Shown here in pieces: positions 10,886 to 20,595 of a stretch of 64,000 bases of DNA. The notes beneath the pieces are model-generated. The model was given only the letters and a program-made list of their open reading frames with translations. It did no database searches and was not told the DNA's origin. Every line of letters starts with the position of its first letter. Within the stretch, counting starts at the first letter, position 1. Source of the DNA: Phytopythium helicoides (lineage: Eukaryota > Oomycota > Peronosporomycetes > Pythiales > Pythiaceae); contig JANFNE010000029.1 in NCBI GenBank assembly GCA_024867545.1, forward strand, positions 372,001-436,000, in the 5' to 3' direction. The position numbers and the translations under genes are program-made.

Positions 10886-11613
10886 GGCGAGTCCGTCACT
10901 GCCCAGTGCCCGGCAGCGCGGTACCTACTTTCTTCAGCGCCGCATTGTGGAAGATGTATTATAAGAGGTTTTGTTCGAGCGAGTTCCGTATTTATTCGTT
11001 TCAAAAGGTGCGATTATGATGTGTATATAGAGGTTTCAACTATCTCACAGGTCACATCAACCTGCAGAATCAACATGCTGGTCAAGTGAGACAGCGGCTA
11101 ATATTCATTATGGGGGGACATTTTACCAAAATTGGTACTAGTACGCGCAAATTGGTATGATTATCTTCTAAAACCTGATAATTCAGCCCAGTAGCTAAAT
11201 TGCAGATAACTGCTCTTAGAATACGAGAATTTCAAAATAGTATGTCAAAAGATGCATATTTCTTCTGTCGGCGGTCGCACGAGCCCAAACAGATGGAGTG
11301 ACGCCAGAGACTCGGAGATAGCCGCGCACTTGCGTTTTGTATACGTCTGAGTCCATATCGGAGTCTGGCGGCATCACTGTGGGACGAGCATAATCAACTG
11401 CAACCGCTATCATGAGTTGACGTACCTCGGCCCAATCAAATCACTCCTTGATTTCCTATGGACCAATCACATCCATTTTTATAAAGTCAGTTTTAAGGAT
11501 AACGTCAATTGGGGGACGCCCAAGCGGAACCACGCTTGACACGTCCGTCATTCGCCCTCTGCCTCCTCCTCCTCCTCCTCCTGCTGCTGCTGCTGCGTCT
11601 CGTGAAGCTCCCG
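10886..11613. promoter_or_regulatory. Intergenic region between divergent bZIP/START-like genes 2 and 3
   Basis: This head-to-head spacer contains an Inr+FPR-like match on the plus strand (ATCACTCCTTGATTTCC, about 11440-11456) for gene 3. A CTC/CTG triplet run (about 11562-11596) would encode poly-Leu if translation began at the upstream ATG 11509. I regard it as 5' UTR because the paralogue starts much closer to the basic region. Confidence 0.45.
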
Positions 11614-12994
11614 ATGGTCTCCAAGCCCAGCGCCAGCGCGTCCAGCGGCGAGGACAGCAACGCTCGGCAACAGTTGGGCGAGAGCTCGAGCGGCAGCGAC
11701 TCGGCGGCCATCGAGTTCCCGAGCGCCGCGGCCGACAAGAGAGCGCGCCAGCGGCAGCACGTGCGGCGCAGCTACTACCGCCGACTGGTGATTGGGAGCT
11801 CATGGCTGTTGCAAAGCTGCTGGGATTGCAAAGAGACTAATTGATGGCATTTCTTTTGGGTATTAGAACCGCGTGCAGGGCATGCGCGAGGAGATCCAGC
11901 GGCTGGAAGAGCGGTACGCACGGCTGCTGAAGGACAAGGAGGCCAGGAGTGCACAGGAGGTGGCCGAGATGGCGGTGGTCACGCCGCTGCCGACGAGGAG
12001 AGAGGCCATCGCCGAGCTGTACAGACACCTGACGAAGCTCAAGGACCAGCTCAGGGTGGAGAACGCGCAGATGGAGGAGCTGGTCGAGGAGTACTCGCGA
12101 TTCTCGAGAACGCTCGAGCGGTTCCAGAGCGAGGAGATTGAGGCCGCGCAACAGCAGGTGACATAGACTTTTTTTTACGACCATCACTGCCGGACTCACA
12201 CTGAATGGTTCGTCGGAGCAGGCTGATGCTGGGACGGTGGACGAGGATGTGGACTTGCTTCCACTGACGGCAGACGAGTGTCACGCGCTCGTACGAGACT
12301 CATACCAGGAGATCATGCGCTTCACGCAAAGCCACGCATACGTTTCTTCTGGGCAGCAAGTGTTTGGCTGGCGCGACCGACGGCAGCTTGTGGACGACCA
12401 AGTACGGTTCATCATCACAAAAACTTTCAACGGCCGCGACGCAGAAGAGCTCACAAGTCGCGCATGGCGGCTCACAACCACGCCCCAGGGCGTCAAGGAG
12501 CTGTACTCGTCCACGATGAACATGGCAGTGCGTCGCATGCAAGTTGTGGACGGCGACAATGTGGTCATCTACCGGACGATTTCGAACCCAGCACGCACAT
12601 TGCTCGTCAAGTCGCTGTTCCTCGCGTCGCGTTTCCGAGTTGGTACTGGTTACATCCTGCTCTACCGTTCGATTGACAAAAATCGCCTCGTGACGCCCAA
12701 AGGTGCGCTTACCGACCCATTTCGCAAGGAAACCTGGCTCGACATGTTCACATGGTCGGGTTGAGTTTGGAGATGACAGCTGATTATGCTTTCCATCTAA
12801 CGCTTCATGTTGTTTGGAGCAGGAACCAGCTCGATCATGTGGGAGAAGAGGGTACGGACTGCCGCTCTAGCTGTGGAGGCATCGTGCCTAGCACGACAGC
12901 AGCGACACCAGATGTATGGATGCTTGAGGTTCTGTTGCTCGCTGTGCGTTGGGAGTCGAAGGTTGTGGGTCCCATGTTCTCTCTGAAGGGATAA
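11614..12994 (+). CDS. bZIP-like coiled-coil protein with START-like C-terminal domain (3)
   Basis: Four exons (11614-11787, 11867-12157, 12222-12754, 12823-12994) encode 389 residues. Domain order is a Ser-rich N-terminus, basic region KRARQRQHVRRSYYRRL, coiled coil (GMREEIQRLEERYARLL) and START-like domain (SYQEIMRFTQSHAYVSSG, GWRDRR, VDGDNVVIYRT). Without the last intron the frame would stop right after MFTWSG. Splicing the 68-base intron at 12755-12822 restores a last exon of 172 bases, the same length as in gene 1, ending VVGPMFSLKG. An alternative start at 11509 would add a poly-Leu stretch and is less likely. The gene lies in the spacer of palindrome 1. Confidence 0.72.
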
Positions 12995-13279
12995 CAATGG
13001 ACGACATTGATATTCTTCACCAACCAATCTGAAGTGACAACCAAGTGTGGTATCGAATGCTGGATCTGCAACAAAACGAAGAAAACTGGTACTCTGTTAT
13101 TGATAGTTCCACCATCAAGCGTGCTCAAGCAGACTTCATGCACTCTTTTTTTCGAGCGATGGCCAAAGCCACGACTACTGTGTGACGATCGTATGGACAA
13201 CAACAATTTGCCACCCACAACACAGCAACTCTGCTTGAGTGCATAATCCAACACGAAATGTGGCGAAAACGCTCGCAAT

Positions 13280-13381
13280 ACTGCAGGCACAAGCACTCGG
13301 ACATGGATGATGGAGATTCTGTTCCTCGCGCTGCGCTTCGAAAACAAGATCATCGGCCCGCTCATCGCACTTGAGCAATGA
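13280..13381 (+). pseudogene. Fragment of the last exon of bZIP/START-like gene 1
   Basis: The segment repeats 7200-7301 in reverse complement (TWMMEILFLALRF, ending LIALEQ and stop) with a single difference near its start (tgcaggcac against tgcagtcac). The rest of the gene is absent upstream. It is a by-product of the inverted duplication and cannot make a protein alone. Confidence 0.8.
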
Positions 13382-13490
13382 TCTACCAGCTCCAGCTTTG
13401 TGATCTTCAGATTGTTTTTCTGTTTCTATTGTACTAGCGAGGCTTACCAAGCCACTAACTTAAATCTCAACACATGAAATGCTTCTCACT

Positions 13491-15191
13491 CTAGGCAGGA
13501 GGCGCAACCTTCTCACATCCAACCAACATGTCCACGAGCTTCTCAAAACCCTGAAGCACCGACTCGATGTCGTCGTGCTCGGCGCACAGCTCCTCGATCT
13601 CTGCCGGCGTGAAGCTCTGGAACGAGCGCTCGAACGCTCCACGCAGACGATCAGCCTGCTCGTCCGTGAACGTGCTCGTGCAGTAGTACTCGATCATCTC
13701 CTGGATGTTGTCACAAGCCATGTACCCGAGCAGCAACTTCTTGTTGACGCGTCCAGGACGGACGAGTGCCGGGTCGAGCTTCTCCGGGTGGTTGGTCGTC
13801 ATGATGACGATCCGACCAGGACAGTCGATGACGCCGTCCAGGACATTGAGGAGTCCCGCGAGGTTGAGCTTGTCCTTGCGCAGGTCGTACTCCTTGTCGT
13901 CCTCGACGCAGGCCTTGATCATTGCCGAGACGAGCTTCTCCTCTTCGGAGAGTGGCGGCATGTCCTTGACGGATTCCTTTGAGCTCTCCGACTCGCCGTC
14001 ACGAGCCTGAACGACCGACGACGCGCAGTCAATGTCCTCCATCACAAACACCACGTCCTTGAGCGACATCTCGACGGGCGTATCGAGACCCTGCACAGAA
14101 AAGCGCATGTCGAAGAGCGCGTCCAGCAGCTCCTGGTTCGTCTTGATCTTGCCAAGCGAGATGGTGACGACATGGCGCTTCGTGTGCTGCGCGATGGCCT
14201 TGATGAGACTCGTCTTGCCTGTACCGGGAGGACCGTGAAGCAAGAGACCGAGCTTGTACGGGAATCCCTTGATGGCAAACTTCCCCCTGCGCTTCGTGAA
14301 GTTGTCTAGCAGCTGGAGCACCTGCTTCTTCTCCTGGAAGAAGAGGTTGTCGAACGTCTTCTCCTCGCCAAGAGCGTACCGCTTGTACTGCACGGTTCCT
14401 CCGTCCGAACTGCCCTCGCCGTTCTGGATGTAGAAGTACCGCGAGGTGTCGTCCGTGTGCTTCTTGCGCTCGATCTCCTGGTAGTTGGCGAACGCGCGCT
14501 CGATAAAGTCGTCGATGCGCTTGGAGCCGTTCGGCGCATGGCCCTTGAGCCAGTACACGACCCTCGTCTCGGTCACGCTCTTGGACTTGTCGTCCGAGTC
14601 GCCTCCGCCCGACGTCGTGATCTCGTGCATGAACTCGAGCAGCACCTTGCCTGTCACCGGGTCCTTCTCGACAGGGAGCCATTTGTCGCGCGGCGGCAGC
14701 GTCTGCACACTGAGCTTGTCGACCTCGCCGTAGTAGGCGTCCTCGTCCGAGTCGACGGTGGAGCTGGAGACCGTCGACGCCGAGTCGCTGTCGCCGTCAA
14801 CATTCTTTCCCTCACTCTTGTTGTTTTTCTTCTTCTTGTCGGGAGCCTCAAGCAGCTCGTACTGCGCGTTGCGGTTGCGCAGCTGCAGTATGTCGGCCAG
14901 GTAGATGTCAATGGCCTTCTGCAGCAGTGTGTTCTTGTCCTCGTGGTCCCAGATCTTGCCGTACTTGTTGAACTTCTGGGACGTCTCGATCATCCGCTCG
15001 ACGACCAGGCCATCGCTGATCTTGAAGAACTTGACGAAGGCGCTGAGCATGGCATCCTGATGGGTCTGCAAGAACGTGACGAGCTTCTGGATGGCCAGTG
15101 GCACCAGCATGCACAGCAGTGTGTCGACCATCAGATGGCCCGTGCGCAGCGTGTTGATGAGCCCGAACTCGACCGCCGTGGAGGAGCTCAT
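13491..15191 (-). CDS. BCS1-like AAA ATPase, copy B (right arm)
   Basis: A 566-residue protein, near-identical to the product of 5390-7090. Differences visible by reading include T/A in VPLTIQ, N/T in LQNHQ, T/S in KSKTVTE, N/D in RIDNF, S/T in TDDSS, K/R in TKRKG, V/I in EMVEYY and K/T in CTSKF. Walker A, Walker B and the sensor region are intact, so the copy is probably functional. The ATG at 15191 matches the left-arm start. It is divergent from the second copy A. Confidence 0.88.
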   Translation of the reverse strand: MSSSTAVEFGLINTLRTGHLMVDTLLCMLVPLAIQKLVTFLQTHQDAMLSAFVKFFKISDGLVVERMIETSQKFNKYGKIWDHEDKNTLLQKAIDIYLADILQLRNRNAQYELLEAPDKKKKNNKSEGKNVDGDSDSASTVSSSTVDSDEDAYYGEVDKLSVQTLPPRDKWLPVEKDPVTGKVLLEFMHEITTSGGGDSDDKSKSVTETRVVYWLKGHAPNGSKRIDDFIERAFANYQEIERKKHTDDTSRYFYIQNGEGSSDGGTVQYKRYALGEEKTFDNLFFQEKKQVLQLLDNFTKRRGKFAIKGFPYKLGLLLHGPPGTGKTSLIKAIAQHTKRHVVTISLGKIKTNQELLDALFDMRFSVQGLDTPVEMSLKDVVFVMEDIDCASSVVQARDGESESSKESVKDMPPLSEEEKLVSAMIKACVEDDKEYDLRKDKLNLAGLLNVLDGVIDCPGRIVIMTTNHPEKLDPALVRPGRVNKKLLLGYMACDNIQEMIEYYCTSTFTDEQADRLRGAFERSFQSFTPAEIEELCAEHDDIESVLQGFEKLVDMLVGCEKVAPPA

Positions 15192-15789
15192 GGCTGGCTG
15201 TGGTGGTGGCTCGAGAGGTGCGTGATCGATGGGAAAATGAGGAGTGAGACGAGCGGAGTGGGTCAAAGCGATCTTGACGAGTCGATTCGGTTGGGTTGGT
15301 GAACCACTGGCTGCCACAGTGTGCAGCAGCAGGCACGACGAGTCTCTATTGCATCGCGTGCCGTAAAATGTATCCGTGGGTGACATTGCGAGTGATGGTG
15401 ATTTGGTTGAGAAGTGGGTTCAAAAGTGTGGAGATGTTTCTATAACAGTGTAATGGAGACTTTCGAGACTCAACCTAATGAGATAGACGAGTGCAGAACC
15501 GTTACTGACTGATCTGGCGAAGGAGTAAGTGATGGTCTGGATGTTGACTTTTTCACTTGCGATTTGTGAGGAACTGCAATTTGAACATCATTCAGCAACG
15601 ACGGAAGATGCTGCCACTCGACCAGCAGCTACAACACCCAGCGTCTCATTTCCTCCTGCTCCTGTCAACCTTCTGATCTCTCGACCCTCGTCCTTGCCAG
15701 CGTCCACTCCAGCTCTTCCTTCATTGCTCAATTTCCCACGTCCGCCGCACTCATCCACTCGCCATCCGCCCATCCAGCTACTGCTCGCC
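15192..15789. promoter_or_regulatory. Shared divergent promoter region of the BCS1-like pair (right arm)
   Basis: Mirror copy of 4779-5389, with the same two outward-facing Inr+FPR-like motifs (minus strand near 15230-15250, plus strand near 15719-15739), so the duplication carried the whole regulatory interval. Confidence 0.5.
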
Positions 15790-17538
15790 ATGTTCGGCTC
15801 CGCAGTGCCCGGCATGCCGCTCAACCCGATGGATCCGCTCACCTCCTCCGTCATGAATGGCGATGTCGTGACCGTCGAGGATGTCGTCCGAGGGATTAGC
15901 ACAGGATACGTGCTGCTGGACGCCACGCTCTGTCTGCTGGTGCCGCTGGTCGTACAGCTGCTCATCTCGGCGCTGTTCCGCTCGAGCAGCGAAGGACGCA
16001 AGAAGCTGTGGACCTTGCTGCGGCTCTCGAGTGACGACGATGAAGCGTTCGTTATCCGCACCATCGAGATCACGCAGCGTTTCAACAACTACGGCAACAA
16101 GATCTGGGACTACGAGCAGAAGAACCACCTTCTGCAGAAGGCCGTGTCGATCTACCTGTCCAAGGCGCTGGATCTAGAGAACAAGGACACCAAGTACGTG
16201 CTGTTCGAAAAGACGGCAGCGGATCTGTCTGACGACGAGAAGGACGATGCGAGCGTGGCGGCCACGAACACGACGTCGTCGTCGAACAACAGCGATGACG
16301 AGTACGAGGACGACGAGGACGACTTCGAGACGTCGGTCGATAAGCTGTACGTGAAGGCAATGCCCCTGTGCAACGTGTGGGTCGAGATCGAGAAGGGCGT
16401 CGAGTTCATGCACGAGGTGGAGGAGAACAACGGCGAGAAGAAGGGGCCGCGCGAGACCAAGGTCACGTTCAAGTTCCGCTCCAAGCTACCGGACGCGTCC
16501 GATCGCATCGACGCGCTCATCGACCGCGCGTACTCGAGCTACCGCGAGTCGGAGCGCCGCAAGCACATCACAGACAAGACACGGTACTTTTACATCCAGT
16601 CGGGTACCAAGGACGGCTCTGGTGGCGGCGACGAGGGTGACAAGTCGCGCATCGTCGCGTACAAGCGGTACGCGCTCGGCGAGGAGAAGACGTTCGATAA
16701 CCTCTTCTTCCAGGAGAAGAAGCAGGTGCTCCAGCTGCTAGACAACTTTACCAACAAGTCTGGCAAGTTCGCCATCAAGGGGTTTCCGTACAAGCTCGGT
16801 CTCTTGTTGCACGGTCCTCCCGGTACCGGCAAGACGAGTCTCATCAAGGCCATCGCCCAGCACACGAAGCGCCATATCGTGACGATTTCTCTCGCCAAGA
16901 TCAAGACGAACCAGGAGCTGCTGGACGCGCTCTTCGACATGAAGTTCGCGGTCCACGGCCACGACACCCCGTTCGAGCTCACCTTCAATGACGTTGTGTT
17001 CGTGATGGAGGACATTGACTGCGCGTCTTCGATCGTGAACTCTCGTGGTGCTGACGACGATGACAATGACAAGGTCAAGTCGAGGTCGAGCAAGATGATC
17101 GAGTCGCAGAAGAAGGCGACCAAGGACGACGACGGCATGGAAGGTATGATCGGTCCGCTGCTGCCCAAGCCCAAGAACAAGGACAAGCTCAACCTGTCGG
17201 GTTTGCTCAACGTTTTGGACGGCGTGATCGACTGTCCTGGTCGCATTCTCATCATGACGACGAACCACCCGGAGAAGCTGGACCCGGCACTCATCCGTCC
17301 TGGTCGTGTCAACAAGAAGCTGTTCTTGTCACACATGGAGGTTCCGCAGGCTCGCGAGATGATCGAGTACTACTGCTCGACTTCCCTGACAGAGGAGGAG
17401 ACGCATCAGCTGGAGAGAATTTTCGAGGCCGAGGGCTTTCAGGCGACGCCTGCCGAGCTCGAGGAGCTCTGTGCTGAGTTTGATGACGCCGCGACGATCC
17501 TGAAGGAGCTATCCGCCAAGACCACAACACAAAACTAA
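15790..17538 (+). CDS. BCS1-like AAA ATPase, copy A (right arm)
   Basis: A 582-residue protein, the inverted duplicate of 3030-4778, with the same N-terminal hydrophobic anchor, acidic insert and AAA motifs. About eleven residues differ, mostly in the N-terminal and acidic regions (for example SDI/GDV, EDAVRG/EDVVRG, GEGRKK/SEGRKK), while the ATPase core is nearly unchanged (KFAVKG/KFAIKG). That distribution suggests purifying selection on both copies. The start follows the same reasoning as for the left-arm copy; the open frame reaches back to 15529 without promoter support. Confidence 0.88.
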   Translation: MFGSAVPGMPLNPMDPLTSSVMNGDVVTVEDVVRGISTGYVLLDATLCLLVPLVVQLLISALFRSSSEGRKKLWTLLRLSSDDDEAFVIRTIEITQRFNNYGNKIWDYEQKNHLLQKAVSIYLSKALDLENKDTKYVLFEKTAADLSDDEKDDASVAATNTTSSSNNSDDEYEDDEDDFETSVDKLYVKAMPLCNVWVEIEKGVEFMHEVEENNGEKKGPRETKVTFKFRSKLPDASDRIDALIDRAYSSYRESERRKHITDKTRYFYIQSGTKDGSGGGDEGDKSRIVAYKRYALGEEKTFDNLFFQEKKQVLQLLDNFTNKSGKFAIKGFPYKLGLLLHGPPGTGKTSLIKAIAQHTKRHIVTISLAKIKTNQELLDALFDMKFAVHGHDTPFELTFNDVVFVMEDIDCASSIVNSRGADDDDNDKVKSRSSKMIESQKKATKDDDGMEGMIGPLLPKPKNKDKLNLSGLLNVLDGVIDCPGRILIMTTNHPEKLDPALIRPGRVNKKLFLSHMEVPQAREMIEYYCSTSLTEEETHQLERIFEAEGFQATPAELEELCAEFDDAATILKELSAKTTTQN

Positions 17539-17841
17539 ACTATCGTAGATGTGCTAGCCAACATGCAAGAAAGAGAGAAAAGTACAATAGACAACACAAC
17601 ACCCGAGCAGGAATTCCTCATCTTCTAGCTCCACGCACTACCAGGGTGCTGGTGTCACCTGTCTCTTGGCAGCGCGGTAGTCACCGATAGACGAGGTGAC
17701 AGTTGTCCTGACGTCGATGACCCAAGATTTTCGATCCCGGCCCTCGCTTGCACCAGCTGGAATGCTGGTGCTCACCTTGCTAAAGCAATCATCACTTCAC
17801 TTTTGAACTCTCCACCTTCGTAACTAGTCCCAAGACCAGGA

Positions 17842-18765
17842 ATGTCAAAGCCCGACCTCGCAGTCCTCTTCGAACACGGCATCGGACACTCCAAGGACGT
17901 TTGGGCCGTCACGATCAACCAGATCAAGCAAGCTATGGCTCCGTTGACGATCGAATGCGTCAGCTATGACCTGCCGTTTCACGGAGAACGCGTTGACTCA
18001 TCTGTTCCTCCTGTTTCGACTTCCGACGACCCGAAGCGTCCGCGGCTCTACCACCCAGCCATTGACTGCCTGGATCTTTTGGTCGACGACGTGGCGGAGA
18101 AGGCCAAGACGCTCAAGAGCTCGGTTGGACAGGTCGTCGCTGTCGGCCACTCTCTCGGTGGCATTGTGGTCTGGCTTGCCGAGATCAAGTATCCTGGGAC
18201 GTTCGCAAAGATTGTGATCATCGAGCCTGTCTACAACCTCGCGGGCCCTCAAGCGGACCAAATGACGTCCTACATGGTATCTGCTACGCTGCAGAAACGT
18301 AGCTCGTGGTCCTCAGAGAAAGCCGCGATTGCAGACCTCAAAGCCACTCGAGGGTTCAACAAGTGGCACCCAGAAGTCATCGAGGCGTTCGTCAAGGGCT
18401 CGGGGTTCATTCGCGACGAGCGCAGTGGTAGAGTCTCTCTTGCCCTGAGTCCGCCGATGGAGGCTGCCTTCCAATGTTTTCTTCCTGTGGTTTGCACGGC
18501 GGAAGAGCTCGCTGCTCCTCGCTGCCGGGTCCATGTTCACGGTGTTGCGCGCTCCAAGATGTTCTCTCGCAGATCGTTCGAGGACATGGAGCGCCAGTGG
18601 CCAGAGATCTACAAACTGGAAAAACTCATCGACCACGGTTCACACGCGATTATTGTGGAGGACCCCGAGCTAGTGTCGAACCGAGTTGTTCAGCACATTC
18701 GAGAGCTGGAGGCGCAGAACGCCATGCAGAAGCTGACGCCGACGCTGACCATGGCACACCTCTAG
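17842..18765 (+). CDS. Alpha/beta hydrolase fold protein (1)
   Basis: A 307-residue, single-exon cytosolic-type protein without signal peptide. The nucleophile elbow GHSLGG (VVAVGHSLGGIVVWLA) supplies the catalytic Ser, and the C-terminal DHGSHAIIVEDPE segment probably supplies His. The acid residue is not clear by eye. The N-terminal LFEHGIGHSKDVW fits the oxyanion-hole region (HG) of the fold. It is a tandem duplicate of the gene at 19454. The substrate is unknown; esterase, lipase or a related activity is possible. Confidence 0.85.
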   Translation: MSKPDLAVLFEHGIGHSKDVWAVTINQIKQAMAPLTIECVSYDLPFHGERVDSSVPPVSTSDDPKRPRLYHPAIDCLDLLVDDVAEKAKTLKSSVGQVVAVGHSLGGIVVWLAEIKYPGTFAKIVIIEPVYNLAGPQADQMTSYMVSATLQKRSSWSSEKAAIADLKATRGFNKWHPEVIEAFVKGSGFIRDERSGRVSLALSPPMEAAFQCFLPVVCTAEELAAPRCRVHVHGVARSKMFSRRSFEDMERQWPEIYKLEKLIDHGSHAIIVEDPELVSNRVVQHIRELEAQNAMQKLTPTLTMAHL

Positions 18766-19453
18766 CAGCGCGTCATTTGTTGCGGAGGCCCCGCAGACCT
18801 CGTGAGATGATCGATTGATTGAGAAACACTTCGAGGGCTCAGCTTCCAGTCGACCTCGATCGAGATCGTGTCCGTCGGTTCCACAACAATCTTGAAGGAG
18901 CTGCCCTACGAGTTCATGGCACACAAGTAAACTGCATAGCCGACATGAAGGACATGCGTAATGAGTAAACTGGAATTCCTCTAACAGCTTTTCTTGAGTC
19001 ATGTCGTCGCTGCAGATCGTGTCGGAGATCGAATAGTGGCGTGACGACTTGTCTAGAAGGATATCTCGCGCCTCGTTTTCTGCTACCTCCATGAAGAAGT
19101 GGTGTCGGGGGCTTCACTAGCACGCTGGACACTATTGGTGATTCGGCAAGTGATGGCTTTCCATCTCGAGCTGGTGAAAGACGTCAAACCAACTACTGCC
19201 TGGGAATGGGATGGGGTACTGGTTTCTGACATGGCAATCAACAGGTATCAGTCGACAAATCGTCTCACCAAATGCTGTAAAATTGGTGCAAGGACCAGTC
19301 GACTCCCGTCTCCGATGCAGGTTCTGATACAGTTTGCTTGGAGGGTAGAAGGGGAGGCAAGCATCTGCGAGGTCCCAGCAAGGGAGCCTCAGTTTTGAAC
19401 TCTCCATCTTCACAACAAGCGCCAGCCAAGATCCGCTCGAGCCAAGATCAAGA
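18766..19453. other. Spacer between the tandem hydrolases
   Basis: A 140-codon minus-strand frame (18670-19092) starts convincingly (MEVAENEARDILLDKSS) but runs into the 3' end of the hydrolase in antisense, and I recognise no domain. The last ~50 bases before 19454 resemble the 5' flank of the first hydrolase (ttttgaactctcca), showing that the tandem duplication included the promoter. Confidence 0.4.
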
Positions 19454-20377
19454 ATGACAAAACCCGACTTCGCAGTCCTCTTCGCACACGGCATCGGACA
19501 CTCCAAGGACGTTTGGGCCGTCACGATCAACCAAGTCAAGCAAGCTATGGCTCCGTTGACGATCGAATGCGTCAGCTACGACCTGCCGTTCCATGGCGCG
19601 CGAGTCGACCCGTCCACCCCTCCGGTTTTGACCTCCGGCGACCCAAAGCGCCCACGGTTCTACCACCCAGCCATCGACTCTCTCGACGTCCTGGTTGAAG
19701 ATGCGGCGGAGAAGGCCAAGAAGCTCAAGAGATCGGTTGGACAGGTCGTCGCTGTCGGCCACTCTCTCGGTGGCATTGTGGTCTGGCTTGCCGAGATCAA
19801 GTATCCTGGGATGTTCGCAAAGATTGTGATCATCGAGCCCGTCTACAACTTCCCTCGGCCTCAGACAGAGCAAGTGACGACGTTTTTGATCATGGTGACA
19901 CTACAGAAGCGCACCTCATGGCCCTCGGAGGAGGCCGCGATTGCAGACCTCAAAGCTACTCGAGGGTTCAACAAGTGGCACCCAGAAGTCATCGAGGCGT
20001 TCGTCAAGGGCTCTGGATTTGTTCGCGATGAGCACAGCGGCGAGGTCTCTCTTGCCCTGAGTCCGCCGATGGAGGCTGCCTACCAGTGCTTTAGCCCAGT
20101 GGTATTCCCGCCAGAGCAGCTCGCTGCACCTCGCTGCAGAGTGCATGTTTATCACGTCGCAAGCTCCAAAATGTTCGCGCACGAGTCGTTCGAGGACATG
20201 GCAACCAAATGGCCAGAGATCTACAAGTTGGAAAAGCCCATTGAGCATGGTTCGCATGTGATTATCGTGGAGGACCCGGAGTTTGTGGCGAAGCGGGTCG
20301 TTCAGCACATCCAGGAGTTGAAGACTCAGGACGCCGTGCAGGCGCGATCACCCGTGCAGATCACGGAAGACTCCTGA
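19454..20377 (+). CDS. Alpha/beta hydrolase fold protein (2)
   Basis: A 307-residue tandem paralogue of 17842-18765 of exactly the same length, with the same GHSLGG nucleophile elbow and C-terminal EHGSHVIIVEDPE. Most differences lie in the lid-like middle (around YNFPRPQTEQ) and the C-terminus, which would suit a change in substrate range; this is inference. The two genes face the same way and share part of their upstream sequence. Confidence 0.85.
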   Translation: MTKPDFAVLFAHGIGHSKDVWAVTINQVKQAMAPLTIECVSYDLPFHGARVDPSTPPVLTSGDPKRPRFYHPAIDSLDVLVEDAAEKAKKLKRSVGQVVAVGHSLGGIVVWLAEIKYPGMFAKIVIIEPVYNFPRPQTEQVTTFLIMVTLQKRTSWPSEEAAIADLKATRGFNKWHPEVIEAFVKGSGFVRDEHSGEVSLALSPPMEAAYQCFSPVVFPPEQLAAPRCRVHVYHVASSKMFAHESFEDMATKWPEIYKLEKPIEHGSHVIIVEDPEFVAKRVVQHIQELKTQDAVQARSPVQITEDS

Positions 20378-20595
20378 CGCTAAACCTATGTCTGATGGAG
20401 TTTTCATGTAGATTGGATGTGATGCGTAACAAGATAAAACGATTTGTTGTTGGAATGACAAGTTTCTCCATTGTTGCCACGCCATGTGTGGAGTATTTTC
20501 AGAAGTAGTGGTAATCCTACTGTTTGCACTCAGAGACATCAATCCTTGACCGATCAGCACCGGGATTTGGGCGTCAGTAAGGAGATTAGGGTGAT

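Larger units (their letters stand above)
13280..17617. repeat. Right arm of large inverted repeat (palindrome 1)
   Basis: Reverse-complement copy of 2951-7301. The two arms are separated by about 6 kb. The coding parts differ by roughly eight (gene B) and eleven (gene A) residues. The inner end carries only the last ~100 coding bases of a bZIP/START-like gene that is intact next to the left arm, so the right arm is probably the derived copy. Confidence 0.9.

Noticed and set aside
11509..11613. Upstream start giving a poly-Leu N-terminus to bZIP/START-like gene 3
   Set aside because: The Leu run comes from a CTC/CTG triplet repeat and the paralogues start near the basic region; the downstream ATG at 11614 fits better.
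18670..19092. 140-codon minus-strand frame starting MEVAENEARD
   Set aside because: The start looks protein-like but the frame continues antisense into the hydrolase coding end and no domain is seen; kept only as a note.
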